DNA of 43,476 nucleotides from Gemmatimonadales bacterium (lineage in GTDB: Bacteria; Gemmatimonadota; Gemmatimonadetes; Gemmatimonadales; GWC2-71-9): assembly GCA_011772755.1 (NCBI GenBank), contig WVYX01000037.1, positions 11,821 through 55,296 of the forward strand, read 5' to 3'. The translations under genes and the position numbers were made by a program. Shown here piece after piece: positions 9,880 to 19,218 of the stretch. Under the pieces are notes generated by a model. That model made no database searches. It saw nothing but the letters and a program-made list of their open reading frames with translations, and was not told the origin of the DNA. Position 1 is the stretch's first letter; each line of letters begins with the position of its first letter.

Positions 9880-11186
9880 CCTCCACGCTCGCGGCTCACA
9901 GTCCTCCATCCCTCAACGTCTACTTCATCGAGCGTTCGCTCTCCCCACATCAGACGCTCCACCGACTCCCGTTGCCGTATCACGGCCCACCGATCTCCGT
10001 CCACCAGTACCTCCGCGGCGCGGGGCCGTGAATTGTAGGTGGAGCTCATGGTAAACGCATAGGCTCCGGCAGCCAGAACAGCGAGCAGTGACCCTGGTCG
10101 CACGCCAGGGAGATCCCGCCTGACACCCAGGAAATCTCCGGTCTCGCATATGGGACCCACGACGTCCACTGGCCCGTCATCTGCACCGTCTGATTTCACC
10201 ACCCCCGTTGGGTCTCCGTCGCAGACCAACTGAATCTCATGCTCCGCCCGGTACAGGCTCGGCCGTAGCAGATCACTCATCCCCGCGTCCACGACTGCAA
10301 ACTCTCTCCCGCCCATCCGCTTGCGATACAGGCAGCGCGTCACGAGTAGTCCGGCGTTGCCCACCAGGTAACGGCCCGGCTCCACCACCAGTGGCAAATC
10401 GGTGGACCGCGCGAGCGGCTGGATCGCCTCGGCGAACGCCACCGGGTCCAGGGGGCGCTCCGTGGTGTACCGGATCCCCAGTCCTCCGCCCACGTCAACG
10501 TTGCGCAGCGTGTGCACTCCGGCGGCACGAATCTCATCCACGATGCGCGCGAGTTTGTCCGCTCCCTCGCGGTATTCTCCCGACTCGAGGATCTGCGATC
10601 CGATGTGCATGCCGATGCTGTGCTGCTCCAAGGCCGACTGCCTCAGAGCCCACTGAGCGATCCCCATCACCTCGTCCATAGGTACACCGAACTTCATGCC
10701 CCTCCCGCCGGTCTGGGTGTAGGGATGGGTGTTCGTAGTGACGTCCGGATTGACACGGATACCGAACCGGGCCACGACCCCCTGCTCGTCCGCGATGGCC
10801 CTTAGCGCCCTTAGCTCGGCGAACGACTCGACGTTGACCACCCCCACCCCGGCCCGGAGAGCCGAGTCGAGTTCGGCGGGCGTCTTCCCTACCCCACTAA
10901 AGATGATCTGCTCAGGCTCGAACCCCGCCCGAAGCGCCCTTGCCAGCTCGCCGCCGGACACGATATCGGCTCCAGCACCGAGGCTGCGGAGAAGATCCAG
11001 GATGGCGAGATTGCTGTTCGCCTTGACGGAGTAGAAGACGTGGTGAGGAATCGACGCCAGCGCCCGGGTTAACTCACAGTATCGCTCCCGGATAGCGCTG
11101 GCGTCGTAGATGTACACCGGGGTCCCAACGTCGCCGGCGATCCGCGCGACGAGTTCCCGGCTCGCACTCAGTAGGCTCGTGCCCAC
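9876..11186 (-). CDS. lysA: Diaminopimelate decarboxylase
   Basis: LysA is the PLP enzyme that converts meso-diaminopimelate to lysine, the final step of lysine synthesis. The fold-III decarboxylase is recognised by [13 protein letters not shown] (the PLP-binding Lys), the glycine-rich [29 protein letters not shown] and [20 protein letters not shown]. The GTG at 11186 is chosen because GGAGG lies four bases upstream and the protein then starts just before the conserved GTPVYIYD segment, giving 436 residues, typical for the family. This overlaps the proS end by 19 bases. An upstream start at 11225 would lie deeper in proS without its own good ribosome site. Confidence 0.95.
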   Translation of the reverse strand: MGTSLLSASRELVARIAGDVGTPVYIYDASAIRERYCELTRALASIPHHVFYSVKANSNLAILDLLRSLGAGADIVSGGELARALRAGFEPEQIIFSGVGKTPAELDSALRAGVGVVNVESFAELRALRAIADEQGVVARFGIRVNPDVTTNTHPYTQTGGRGMKFGVPMDEVMGIAQWALRQSALEQHSIGMHIGSQILESGEYREGADKLARIVDEIRAAGVHTLRNVDVGGGLGIRYTTERPLDPVAFAEAIQPLARSTDLPLVVEPGRYLVGNAGLLVTRCLYRKRMGGREFAVVDAGMSDLLRPSLYRAEHEIQLVCDGDPTGVVKSDGADDGPVDVVGPICETGDFLGVRRDLPGVRPGSLLAVLAAGAYAFTMSSTYNSRPRAAEVLVDGDRWAVIRQRESVERLMWGERTLDEVDVEGWRTVSRERGG

Positions 11187-12613
11187 ACCGCCTCCGTCAC
11201 CGACTTGTCGCCGCACCAGACACATGTCGTGGGCGCCGGATCAGACTGAAACTCCGGATCGGGAAGCGCGCGGATGGTGGCCTTCGTCCGCTGCTTGATC
11301 GCCTCCTCGCATGCGACGTCGCCGCAGAAGCCCCCGTATGCAAACCCGCCTGGGCCGTCCATGAGCTCAATGAGCTGATCCTTCGTCACTCCTCTGACCG
11401 AATTTTGCTCTCGGTACACCCGGGCGGCCTCGAGCAGGCCAGCTTGGATCTCGATCAGGGCGCGGGAGGTGACGTCCGTGATACCAGCAAGGGGAACCGG
11501 CGCCTTCCCACCGGTGCGCCGGGCCAGCACCGCCTGCTGTTTCTCGGCATCCCGAGGGCCGATCTCCAACCGCACCGGAACGCCGCGGCTCTCCCATTCG
11601 TAGTACTTCGCACCTGGCTTGACGCTGTCCCGGCCGTCCAGAGTGGTTCTCAGCTCAGCAGCCTGAAGCTCCGCCGTTACTTGGCGGGCCACCCTCAGGA
11701 CGGCATCCTTCTCGTCGCCCGACTTCCAGATCGGCACGATCACCACCTGCTCCGGGGCTAGCTTGGGCGGACACACCAGCCCGACATCGTCGCCGTGGGT
11801 CATAACGAGCCCGCCGACCAGCCGGGTCGACACGCCCCAGGAGGTGCTCCACACGTACTCCAACCCGCCACTGGCCGTCTGGTACTGGGCATTGAACGCC
11901 TTAGCGAAGTTCTGACCCAGGAAGTGTGAGGTCCCAGCTTGGAGCGCCTTGTTGTCCTGCATGAGGCCCTCGCACGCGTAGGTCCGGACCGCTCCGGCGA
12001 ACTTCTCCGATTCCGTCTTCACCCCCGTGATGACGGGCAGCGCCATCCACTCTTCCATGAACTGGCGGTACAGTCCGAGAATGAGCAACGTTTCTTGCTC
12101 CGCCTCCTCCTGCGTGGCGTGCGCCGTGTGCCCCTCCTGCCACAGGAACTCGGTGGTACGCAGGAACAGCCGCGTCCTCATCTCCCACCGCACGATGTTG
12201 GCCCACTGGTTCAACAGAACGGGGAGGTCACGGTAGCTCTGTACCCACTTTGCCAGCATCGCGTAGATGATCGTTTCCGAGGTGGGGCGCACCACGAGGC
12301 GCTCCTCGAGCTCCTTGCCCCCACCGCGTGTGACCACCGCCGTCTGTGGGGCAAAGCCCTCGACGTGCTCCGCCTCCCTCGCCAGGAAGCTCTCCGGGAT
12401 GAACAGCGGGAAATAGGCATTCTCGTGTCCCGTCTCCTTGAACTTGGCGTCAAGGGCACCCTGCATGAGCTCCCAGATGCGAAAGCCACGGGGCCGGATG
12501 ACCATACAGCCTCGGACTGGCGAGTAATCCGCCAATTCGGCCCGCATGATCACGTCGTTGTACCAGGCGCTGAAATCTTCCGCCCGGGGCGTGATTCGCT
12601 GCTCGTTGCTCAT
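11168..12613 (-). CDS. proS: Prolyl-tRNA synthetase, archaeal/eukaryotic-like (type 3) form
   Basis: It charges tRNA-Pro in the cytoplasm. The 481-residue protein is of the shorter form that lacks the INS editing insertion of E. coli ProS and carries an extra C-terminal zinc-binding-like domain. Class II motifs are visible: motif 1 region PRGFRIWELMQ, motif 2 region VRPTSETIIYAM and LRTTEFLWQEGHTAH, and the late RLVGGLVMTHGDD. The C-terminus has paired cysteines (GGFCGDVACEEA and TTCVWCGD) that fit the zinc domain, and it ends in Tyr (ARAY), as archaeal-type enzymes do. It lies 46 bases after hisS and overlaps lysA. Confidence 0.96.
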   Translation of the reverse strand: MSNEQRITPRAEDFSAWYNDVIMRAELADYSPVRGCMVIRPRGFRIWELMQGALDAKFKETGHENAYFPLFIPESFLAREAEHVEGFAPQTAVVTRGGGKELEERLVVRPTSETIIYAMLAKWVQSYRDLPVLLNQWANIVRWEMRTRLFLRTTEFLWQEGHTAHATQEEAEQETLLILGLYRQFMEEWMALPVITGVKTESEKFAGAVRTYACEGLMQDNKALQAGTSHFLGQNFAKAFNAQYQTASGGLEYVWSTSWGVSTRLVGGLVMTHGDDVGLVCPPKLAPEQVVIVPIWKSGDEKDAVLRVARQVTAELQAAELRTTLDGRDSVKPGAKYYEWESRGVPVRLEIGPRDAEKQQAVLARRTGGKAPVPLAGITDVTSRALIEIQAGLLEAARVYREQNSVRGVTKDQLIELMDGPGGFAYGGFCGDVACEEAIKQRTKATIRALPDPEFQSDPAPTTCVWCGDKSVTEAVWARAY

Positions 12614-12659
12614 CCCTCGATAGTCCTAGATCGTTCGTGCGCCGAAGCCAGCACCGACT

Positions 12660-13949
12660 CTACCATCCGTAATCCTCCATCAGTCTCGACACCTCCACCC
12701 GCTCCTCCTCACCAGTCTCCAGATCTCGCACTACCACGACACCTGCAACACGCTCGTCCGGTCCTATCAGGACGGCCCGGCGCGCCGATCGGGCGGCTGC
12801 CAGCTTGAACTGCTTCGTGACCGACTGCTGCTTCAACGCAAACTCCACTGCCCTGCCCCGTTCGCGGAGGTCATGCGCTAGCCGGAGGACGTGCGGCAGG
12901 TCTTCGGCGGTGACCGCGACGAGGAAGGCGTCGAGCTGTGGCCCGGGCTGGGTGGAGGGACAATGCTGCTTGATGACTTCGCCGAGGACCACATCCCCCA
13001 TTCCGAACCCGGTCGCCGGGAGGTCAACGCCACCCAATACCTTGAGGAGTCCATCGTAGCGGCCACCCCCGCAGATGGACCGCAGTGAGCGTTGCGCGTC
13101 GAACAGCTCGAACACGATGCCTGTGTAGTACGCCAACCCACGTACCACCGAGAGGTCGACGTCTACGAAATCAGCCAACCCCATCGCGGCAAGGGCGTCG
13201 ACACACTCCGCCAGCTCGGCTCCCACCTCGTCATCGAGGGACGCGCCAGCCAGAGCCGCGCGAAGGGCTTCCAAGTCTTTGACTGTGCCAATATCGAGCA
13301 CCTGCTCCGCTGCGGCTGCCGAGAGGTTCGCCTGTCGCCCCAGGCTCTCGACCAGAGCTTGGCGCTCCTCTCGGTCGAGCTTGTCGATATGGAGGTAGGC
13401 GATGGCGATCTGCGAGTCCGTGAGCCCTTGTGCCGCCAGGAGAGCATGAGCTACCCGTCGGTCGGAAATGCGCGCCCGGAAGTTCTGGTCGGTCAACCCG
13501 AAGGCACGAACCGCGTCAACGGCTGCCGCAATCAGCTCCGCATCCGCCAGGGGCCCGGGCTCGCCGACAATGTCCATGTTCAGCTGGAAATGCTCACGCA
13601 GCCGACCCCGCTGCTGTCGCTCATAGCGGAACAGCTGGGGTATCGAGAACCAGCGAATCGGCTTCTTGAGCGCCCGGGCCCGCAGTGCCACCATCCGGGC
13701 CAGTGTCGGGGTCATCTCCGGGCGGAGCGACACCGCCCGACCGCCTTTGTCAGCAAAGGTGTACAGCTGCCCGACGATCTCGTCACCGCTCTTCTGCGTG
13801 TACAGCTCGAGGGGCTCCAACGGCGGCCCGTCGTACTCCTCAAACCCGTACCGTGCGGCGACGCTGCGCCACACGGCAAACATGTGATTGCGAAAAGCGG
13901 TCTCGTCGGGGAAAAAATCGCGGAAACCGGGCAAACCCTGGGATTGCAT
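12660..13949 (-). CDS. hisS: Histidyl-tRNA synthetase
   Basis: It charges tRNA-His. The 429-residue class II synthetase begins with the typical QGLPGFRDFFPDE opening. Motif 2 is seen in FRYERQQRGRLREHFQLNMD, with SLRPEMTPTLAR before it. The histidine-specific signatures RGLAYYTGIVFE and GGGRYDGLL follow, then a C-terminal anticodon-binding domain. HisZ, the catalytically dead regulator of HisG, is unlikely because the histidine-binding motifs are intact and no his operon is nearby. It sits between folC (9 bases upstream) and proS. Confidence 0.96.
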   Translation of the reverse strand: MQSQGLPGFRDFFPDETAFRNHMFAVWRSVAARYGFEEYDGPPLEPLELYTQKSGDEIVGQLYTFADKGGRAVSLRPEMTPTLARMVALRARALKKPIRWFSIPQLFRYERQQRGRLREHFQLNMDIVGEPGPLADAELIAAAVDAVRAFGLTDQNFRARISDRRVAHALLAAQGLTDSQIAIAYLHIDKLDREERQALVESLGRQANLSAAAAEQVLDIGTVKDLEALRAALAGASLDDEVGAELAECVDALAAMGLADFVDVDLSVVRGLAYYTGIVFELFDAQRSLRSICGGGRYDGLLKVLGGVDLPATGFGMGDVVLGEVIKQHCPSTQPGPQLDAFLVAVTAEDLPHVLRLAHDLRERGRAVEFALKQQSVTKQFKLAAARSARRAVLIGPDERVAGVVVVRDLETGEEERVEVSRLMEDYGW

Positions 13950-13958
13950 CGCAACAAT

Positions 13959-15161
13959 CTACCGGAGCGGCGCGAATCCGGGCAAGCGCGCCATTGCGTC
14001 TCCCACGGTGTGGAATGAGCCTGCCACGACGACGGTGGCTGCACCCTGCTGCACGCCCTGGAGCGCCCGTGCGAAGTCGGCCTCCACGACCGCACTGCTG
14101 AACCGGCAACCGGCAGCGTCGAGATCCCACCGTCGCTCAGCTGGCGCTGACGGGGGGCTGGTGAGCCAAACGGCGTCGACGGCCTCGCGCAGGAGCTCGA
14201 TCATCCGCACCCAATCCTTGTCGCCGAGGACGCTGACCAGGGCATGCACGGGTCTCGGGGGCGTCAGCACGGAGAGTGCCTCGACCAGCGCTACCATCCC
14301 CCCCGGGTTATGAGCCACGTCGAAGATCCACTTCCCCCGACGGTCCAGGCGACCGGGAAGCCGAGCCGAGGCAAACCCTCGAGCCACTGCCTCGCCCGGA
14401 GGTTGGAGATCGTCTGGCAGGGCAGCTAGCACGGCCTGCGCTACTGCCGCGTTCCGCCTCTGGTGCGGGCCCAGCAGCCCAAGGGGGCCTTCGTAGCGGG
14501 CATCCGGTGGCACCGCGATCACGCGGGCGCCCGCTGCCCGGCCCGCCTCACGAAGCGTTGCGGTGAGCTGCGAATCCGTCTCGCCGATCACAAACGGCGC
14601 TCCGGGTTTCGCGATGCCAGCCTTCTCCATCGCTATGCTCTGGAGTGACGCTCCGAGATACTCGGTGTGATCCCGGGTAACGTGTGTCACCGCGCTGACC
14701 ACGGGCTCGAGCACGTTGGTGCTGTCAAGGCGTCCACCGAGACCGACTTCCACGACGGCCACGTCGGCGCCCCGTGCCGCAAAGTCGGCGAAGGCGATGG
14801 CCGTTGTGGCCTCAAAGAAGCTGGCGTCGACCTCCTCGATAGCCTCCCTCAGGAACTCGGTCCACTGGGCAAAGGCCGCCCGAGTCAGCGGTCGGCCGTC
14901 CACCACCATCCGCTCCCGCACGTCCACCAGGTGAGGCGACGTGTACAGACCGGTCCGGGTCCCGGCTTGGCAAAGCGCTGCGGCAATCAGGACGGCAACC
15001 GACCCCTTGCCGTTGGTGCCGCCGATGTGTATGGCGTGGAAGTGGTGCTCGGGGTGACCCAACCGCTCGAGCAAGGCTCGGGTGGGCCCCAGGGACCAAT
15101 CCTTATCGCCGGCAGAACGTGGAAAGAGGAACTGAACGGCTTCCTCGAAGGTGAGTGTCAG
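13959..15161 (-). CDS. folC: Dihydrofolate/folylpolyglutamate synthase; probable CTG start
   Basis: FolC adds glutamate to dihydropteroate and to folates, using ATP. It is a Mur-ligase-type enzyme, recognised by the P-loop GGTNGKGSVAVLIA, the FEATTAIAF block, the VGLGGRLDSTN motif, THVTRDH and the C-terminal VFDVAHNPGG-like segment (FDVAHNPGGMVAL). The nearest ordinary start, TTG at 15074, would lose 29 residues of clear FolC character (LTFEEAVQFLF, then GPTRALLERLG). In that frame no ATG, GTG or TTG occurs further up. The codon that fits is CTG at 15161-15159, overlapping the accD stop in a CTGA junction, parallel to the ATGA junctions elsewhere here. This gives 400 residues, closer to the family's usual 420. 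The function is secure and the start is inferred. Confidence 0.93.
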   Translation of the reverse strand: MTLTFEEAVQFLFPRSAGDKDWSLGPTRALLERLGHPEHHFHAIHIGGTNGKGSVAVLIAAALCQAGTRTGLYTSPHLVDVRERMVVDGRPLTRAAFAQWTEFLREAIEEVDASFFEATTAIAFADFAARGADVAVVEVGLGGRLDSTNVLEPVVSAVTHVTRDHTEYLGASLQSIAMEKAGIAKPGAPFVIGETDSQLTATLREAGRAAGARVIAVPPDARYEGPLGLLGPHQRRNAAVAQAVLAALPDDLQPPGEAVARGFASARLPGRLDRRGKWIFDVAHNPGGMVALVEALSVLTPPRPVHALVSVLGDKDWVRMIELLREAVDAVWLTSPPSAPAERRWDLDAAGCRFSSAVVEADFARALQGVQQGAATVVVAGSFHTVGDAMARLPGFAPLR

Positions 15162-16015
15162 GTGGCGGCCCCCGCCGGTTCGAGTCCCTGCATCATCCGC
15201 AGCAGCCGCGCAGTGGTATCTCTTAGTTGGGGACGAGGAACCACGGCATCCACCATCCCGTGCTCGACGAGGAACTCCGCTGTCTGGAATCCCTTGGGAA
15301 GATCCTGGCCGATCGTCTGCTTGATGACGCGAGGTCCGGCAAAGCCGATGACCGCTCCCGGTTCGGCAAGGTTCACGTCACCCTGCATCGCGTAGGAAGC
15401 CGACACGCCGCCGGTCGTCGGGTTCGTCAAGATGGAGACGTAGGGGGTTCCCGCCTCCCGGAGCCGGGCCATCACCGCTGAGGTCTTCGCCATCTGCATG
15501 AGGCTGAGCACGCCCTCCTGCATGCGGGCGCCGCCGGATGCTGATACCAGGACCAGGGGCGCGGACCGTTGCACGGAGCGGTCAGCTAACCGTGCGACCT
15601 TTTCTCCCACCACGGAGCCCATGGACCCTCCCATGAAGGCGAACTCCATGGCGCCGATGTTGATCTCGATGCCCGTCAGCGTGCCACAACCCGCCACCAT
15701 GGCATCCTGCGGACCTGCCTTTCTCTCCGCTATCACCAGGCGGTCGGCATAGCCCTCGAATTGCAGCGCATCCGCAGACCGCATGTCGGTGAACAGTTCG
15801 GTGAAGCTCCCGGCGTCGGTGAGGAGTTCGATGTAGCGACGTCCGGGGATCCGCCGGTGATACCCGCAACCTGGGCAGACTTGAAGGGCGCGTTCGAACT
15901 TCTCCGATATGTCGACATGACCGCAGACCTCACACTTGTCCCATGCGTCCGCCGGGATTTCCAGCTTCTCGCGCTGGGCCGTCCGCCGCCTGCGGTCCTT
16001 ACGAAACCACGCCAT
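15158..16015 (-). CDS. accD: Acetyl-CoA carboxylase carboxyltransferase, beta subunit
   Basis: With AccA it moves the carboxyl group from biotin on BCCP to acetyl-CoA, giving malonyl-CoA for fatty-acid synthesis. The 285-residue protein has the N-terminal four-Cys zinc ribbon typical of AccD (CEVCGH at about residue 28, then CPGCGYHRR), followed by the crotonase-fold core with ASGGARMQEG, MGGSMGSVVGEK and GVSASYAMQGD. It differs from the fused pccB-like subunit elsewhere in this window, which lacks the zinc ribbon and is almost twice as long. No accA is in the window. The order accD-folC is common in many bacteria. A hairpin flanked by direct repeats lies between rodA and this gene. Confidence 0.97.
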   Translation of the reverse strand: MAWFRKDRRRRTAQREKLEIPADAWDKCEVCGHVDISEKFERALQVCPGCGYHRRIPGRRYIELLTDAGSFTELFTDMRSADALQFEGYADRLVIAERKAGPQDAMVAGCGTLTGIEINIGAMEFAFMGGSMGSVVGEKVARLADRSVQRSAPLVLVSASGGARMQEGVLSLMQMAKTSAVMARLREAGTPYVSILTNPTTGGVSASYAMQGDVNLAEPGAVIGFAGPRVIKQTIGQDLPKGFQTAEFLVEHGMVDAVVPRPQLRDTTARLLRMMQGLEPAGAAT

Positions 16016-16021
16016 ACGGAA

Positions 16022-16063
16022 GGATCACACTCTCTGCCTCACGTCCGTGAGGCGGGATCACAC
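16022..16063 (-). promoter_or_regulatory. Hairpin flanked by direct repeats in the accD leader
   Basis: Two copies of GGATCACAC (16022-16030 and 16055-16063) bracket a perfect 8-base inverted repeat GCCTCACG/CGTGAGGC (16036-16043 with 16046-16053) with only two bases between its arms. It lies 7 bases before the accD ATG, in the rodA-accD gap. The close arms fit a dimeric protein site better than an RNA loop. It could be an operator or leader element; no known family was matched. Confidence 0.45.
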
Positions 16064-16121
16064 AGCAAGGCATCAATCTCGCTGGTGCGCTCGGGGTGCG
16101 CCAGTCCCCAGCCGTACCGCT

Positions 16122-17363
16122 TCACAACGCGGCGTAGCCCGATAATCGTGATTCCCAGGCCATCCGTAGCGCCAAGCCGACGGCGACGAAACAGGTGACC
16201 AAGAACGAACCCCCATACGAGAAGAACGGCAAGGGAATGCCAACGATTGGCATGAGTCCAACCGTCATTCCGACGTTCACGAAGACATGCGTAAAGACCA
16301 TGCTGGCGACCCCTAGAACCAGGACGGAAGAGTACGTGTCGGTCGCACCACGGGCGATGCGGACCAGGACCATCAATAACGCTGTGAACAGCGCGAGGAT
16401 CACCAAGACGCCGATGAAGCCGAGTTCTTCACCGATGACAGAGAAAATGAAATCCGTGTGCTGCTCCGGGAGAAACGCCAGCCGCTTCTGCGTTCCCTCG
16501 GCGAATCCCTTGCCGAAGATGCCGCCAGATCCGATCGCCACCTTCGACTGAATGATGTTCCATCCCGTCGCCCGCGGATCGAGCTCCGGATTCAGGAACG
16601 ACAGCAGGCGGTTCTGCTGATACGGAGCGAGCGTCTGCCACAGCTTGAGGACCACTACTCCCATCGCCACGTTCGTCAGCCATACCACCAGCCCTTCCAG
16701 TACGTAGGGACGAACCACGAGCAGGATCAGTGTCAGCACGACGATCCAGGCACTCCAGGGGTACTCATTGAAGCCGAGGAGCAGGCTTATTAACGGCGAA
16801 GCAAGTAGCAGCAGCAGCCACCCCTTCACGCCCACCCAGAACAGCATCGCGAAGAGAATGCCGAGGAAGACAATGGCGCTACCCAAGTCGGGTTGCAGCG
16901 CCACCAGCAAGAACGGAACGCTGACGATGACCAGGGACGGGACGATCTCCACCAGTGTTGCTGGCGCCTCGCGTTTCCCAGCGAGGTGGCGCGCCAGCAT
17001 CAGGATGGTGGCGAGCTTCGCCGCCTCGACCGGTTGACCGATGCGGACGCCGCCGACGGCGAGCCACGACTTGGCACTCGCCGCAGTACCGGCTCCCGTC
17101 CCAACCAGCAGCGTGAGGATGAGTAGTGCTATCGCGATCCCATACGCGTAGGGGGTCGCCCACTCCAGGATTCGCGGAGACACCCGGAACATGAGGATGG
17201 CTCCCACGATTCCAAGGACCAGCCAGAGCAGCTGGCGCTTCCAGATCTCGGTCACAAACGACGGCACGTCGGTCTGCCCAGCGGAATACAGCGTGAGCAT
17301 CCCCACCACGACCAGCACCGCTGTCGTGACCAGGAGCGATCTATCGAGTCGGTGTGCCTGCAC
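16122..17363 (-). CDS. rodA: Rod-shape peptidoglycan glycosyltransferase RodA
   Basis: RodA polymerises glycan strands from lipid II during cell elongation and works with the PBP2 encoded just upstream. The protein is almost wholly hydrophobic with about ten membrane segments and the SEDS motifs PDLGSAIVFLGI, WNIIQSKVAIGSGG, FLPEQHTDFIFSVIGEELGF and GIPLPFFSYGGS. I chose the GTG at 17363 (MQAHRLDRSLL), giving 413 residues, because the first membrane segment follows directly. The longer frame to 17507 is a Ser/Pro/Arg-rich read-through of the mrdA end. It overlaps mrdA by 23 bases and is last in the mreBCD-mrdA-rodA set. FtsW is less likely given this partnership. Confidence 0.95.
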   Translation of the reverse strand: MQAHRLDRSLLVTTAVLVVVGMLTLYSAGQTDVPSFVTEIWKRQLLWLVLGIVGAILMFRVSPRILEWATPYAYGIAIALLILTLLVGTGAGTAASAKSWLAVGGVRIGQPVEAAKLATILMLARHLAGKREAPATLVEIVPSLVIVSVPFLLVALQPDLGSAIVFLGILFAMLFWVGVKGWLLLLLASPLISLLLGFNEYPWSAWIVVLTLILLVVRPYVLEGLVVWLTNVAMGVVVLKLWQTLAPYQQNRLLSFLNPELDPRATGWNIIQSKVAIGSGGIFGKGFAEGTQKRLAFLPEQHTDFIFSVIGEELGFIGVLVILALFTALLMVLVRIARGATDTYSSVLVLGVASMVFTHVFVNVGMTVGLMPIVGIPLPFFSYGGSFLVTCFVAVGLALRMAWESRLSGYAAL

Positions 17364-19218
17364 TGACTGCTGTGTCGGCGGGAGAGCGGAAGAAGGAGGT
17401 GTCGGGGAGGATGGGAACCGGCTCCGGAGCCGAGTCGGCAGGAGTCTGGAGCTGGTAGTCCGCCGCCCGCGTGGGCACGGCATCGGGCCCGAGGAGATGC
17501 CGCGCAATGATCGGAGTGACCAGGCGCGCCACCGATGAGCCGTGCTCGGCGAATTCCACGATCGCCCCTACCACGATAACCGGGTCCTCCGCCGGCGCAA
17601 ACGCGATGAACCAGCCGTGGTCCGGACCCTGCGGATTCTGCGCGGTACCCGTCTTCCCCGCGATTCGGAGATCGGCGATCCGTGCCGCCGCGGCCGTGCC
17701 GCCAGCCACGACCCCGACCAGAGCCTCTCGCAGACCGAAGATCGAGCTCGCCGAGAGCTGCAGGCTCCGGCTTCGTCCTGGCTTCCCAGGTACCAACCGC
17801 GGTTCCGGTGCCGTCCCCGAGGCGCTGGCAAGGGCAGCGTAGAACCGAACCATGTTGATCAGCGTCTGTGAATTCTCGCCTTGGCCGATCGCCAGGTTGA
17901 GCGTCACGGCGTTGGTCCAGCCCCGGGGACCGTACTGCCGGTTGTAGTACTCAGTGGAGGGTGGGAAGAGCGGCTGATACTCGTTGGGTAGATCCACGCC
18001 GGTCCGCTCCCGGAACCCCAACTCCACAGCATCGTGCAGCAGATTCTCGAGCCGCAGCTTCAGCCCGAGCTGATAGAAGTACACGTCGCAAGACTGCTGG
18101 ATGGCCTCAGCCAGCGTGAGGTCACCGTGCCCTTCGATCTTCCAGCATCGAAAGTACCGGTTGTAGTACCGCATCCCGCCGGTGCATGAGATGTCCATCC
18201 GCGAGTCCATCGTGACGACCTCTCGCCGGAGGGCCATGGTTGCCATGGCAAGCTTCCAGGGCGACGCGGGCGGGTACCGGGCCTGCGTGGCCCGGTTGAA
18301 CAGCGGGTATTCCTCCGATTCCCTCAGCTCCGTCCACCGCTCGGGATCGTACCCGCCAATGAAGGCATTGGGGTCGAAGCTCGGAGCCGAGTAGAGCGCC
18401 AGCACCTCCCCATTGCGGGGGTCCAACGCCACCACGGCGCCGCGGCTATCGGGTGGGAAGTTGTCTCGAATGTACTGCTGGAGCTCAATGTCAACGGTGG
18501 TGCGCAGGGTCTGGCCGGGCTCCGGTGCCAGGGTCGCTTCTTCCCGGGCCTCCCGGACCGTCCGGCCTAGCGCATCCACTTCCACGAACTTGAAACCATC
18601 CTGACCACGCAACAGGTCGTCGTATTGCCTCTCCAAACCGTCTCGCCCTACCAGTACGCCGCCACGGCGGACCTTCCCCTCCCGCACCTCCTCCTCGGTG
18701 GCTTCCGCTACGTACCCCAATAGATGCGCTGCGACTGGGCCATGAGGATAGTACCGCTTCGGATCGCTCTGGATCACGAGACCCGGGTTCCAGACGCGTT
18801 GCTCCTCCAGCGCGGACACCACCTCGAAGGCTGCATCGCGCTGGATCATCACCGGCTCCGTCGGTGCCTGCCGGTAACGGCGCTGAATGCTGGCGACGTG
18901 GGCTGAGTCGAGGGGTAGGATCGGGCTCAGTCGTGCGAGCACGGCAGTCAGCGACTCAGGGGACGACGCCAGCAGCGCAACGGAGTACCCCGGTACGTTC
19001 TCCGCCAGTACTGTGCCGTTGCGATCGACAATCAGGCCCCGAGGTGCCGGGAGGGGCACCTGTCGCAGGCGGTTCTCTTCCGACTGGAGTTGATACCGGG
19101 CGGAACTCACGACCTGAACGCGGAAGAACATGAGCGCGAGGATGCCGAACACGGCCAAGACGACGAGCCGCCCGACTCGCGCCCTGCGAGCAAGGTCGTG
19201 CGGGTGCTGCCAGGTCAC
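17341..19218 (-). CDS. mrdA: Penicillin-binding protein 2, elongation-specific transpeptidase
   Basis: PBP2 cross-links peptidoglycan on the periplasmic side as part of the elongasome. The 625-residue protein has a short cytoplasmic start, one membrane anchor (about residues 17-35), a pedestal region with RLRQVPLPAPRGLIVDRNG, and the transpeptidase domain: SxxK motif in PPASPWKLA, second motif QSCDVYFYQ, third motif GKTGTAQ. The GTG at 19218 overlaps the mreD stop by four bases (GTGA). The C-terminus is Pro/Ser-rich and overlaps rodA. Beta-lactams would be expected to acylate the SPWK serine. Confidence 0.96.
   Translation of the reverse strand: MTWQHPHDLARRARVGRLVVLAVFGILALMFFRVQVVSSARYQLQSEENRLRQVPLPAPRGLIVDRNGTVLAENVPGYSVALLASSPESLTAVLARLSPILPLDSAHVASIQRRYRQAPTEPVMIQRDAAFEVVSALEEQRVWNPGLVIQSDPKRYYPHGPVAAHLLGYVAEATEEEVREGKVRRGGVLVGRDGLERQYDDLLRGQDGFKFVEVDALGRTVREAREEATLAPEPGQTLRTTVDIELQQYIRDNFPPDSRGAVVALDPRNGEVLALYSAPSFDPNAFIGGYDPERWTELRESEEYPLFNRATQARYPPASPWKLAMATMALRREVVTMDSRMDISCTGGMRYYNRYFRCWKIEGHGDLTLAEAIQQSCDVYFYQLGLKLRLENLLHDAVELGFRERTGVDLPNEYQPLFPPSTEYYNRQYGPRGWTNAVTLNLAIGQGENSQTLINMVRFYAALASASGTAPEPRLVPGKPGRSRSLQLSASSIFGLREALVGVVAGGTAAAARIADLRIAGKTGTAQNPQGPDHGWFIAFAPAEDPVIVVGAIVEFAEHGSSVARLVTPIIARHLLGPDAVPTRAADYQLQTPADSAPEPVPILPDTSFFRSPADTAVSAGTPTR

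Noticed and set aside
17364-17507. 48-residue N-terminal extension of RodA
   Set aside because: It reads mrdA in another frame and is Ser/Pro/Arg-rich; the GTG at 17363 directly precedes the first membrane segment.
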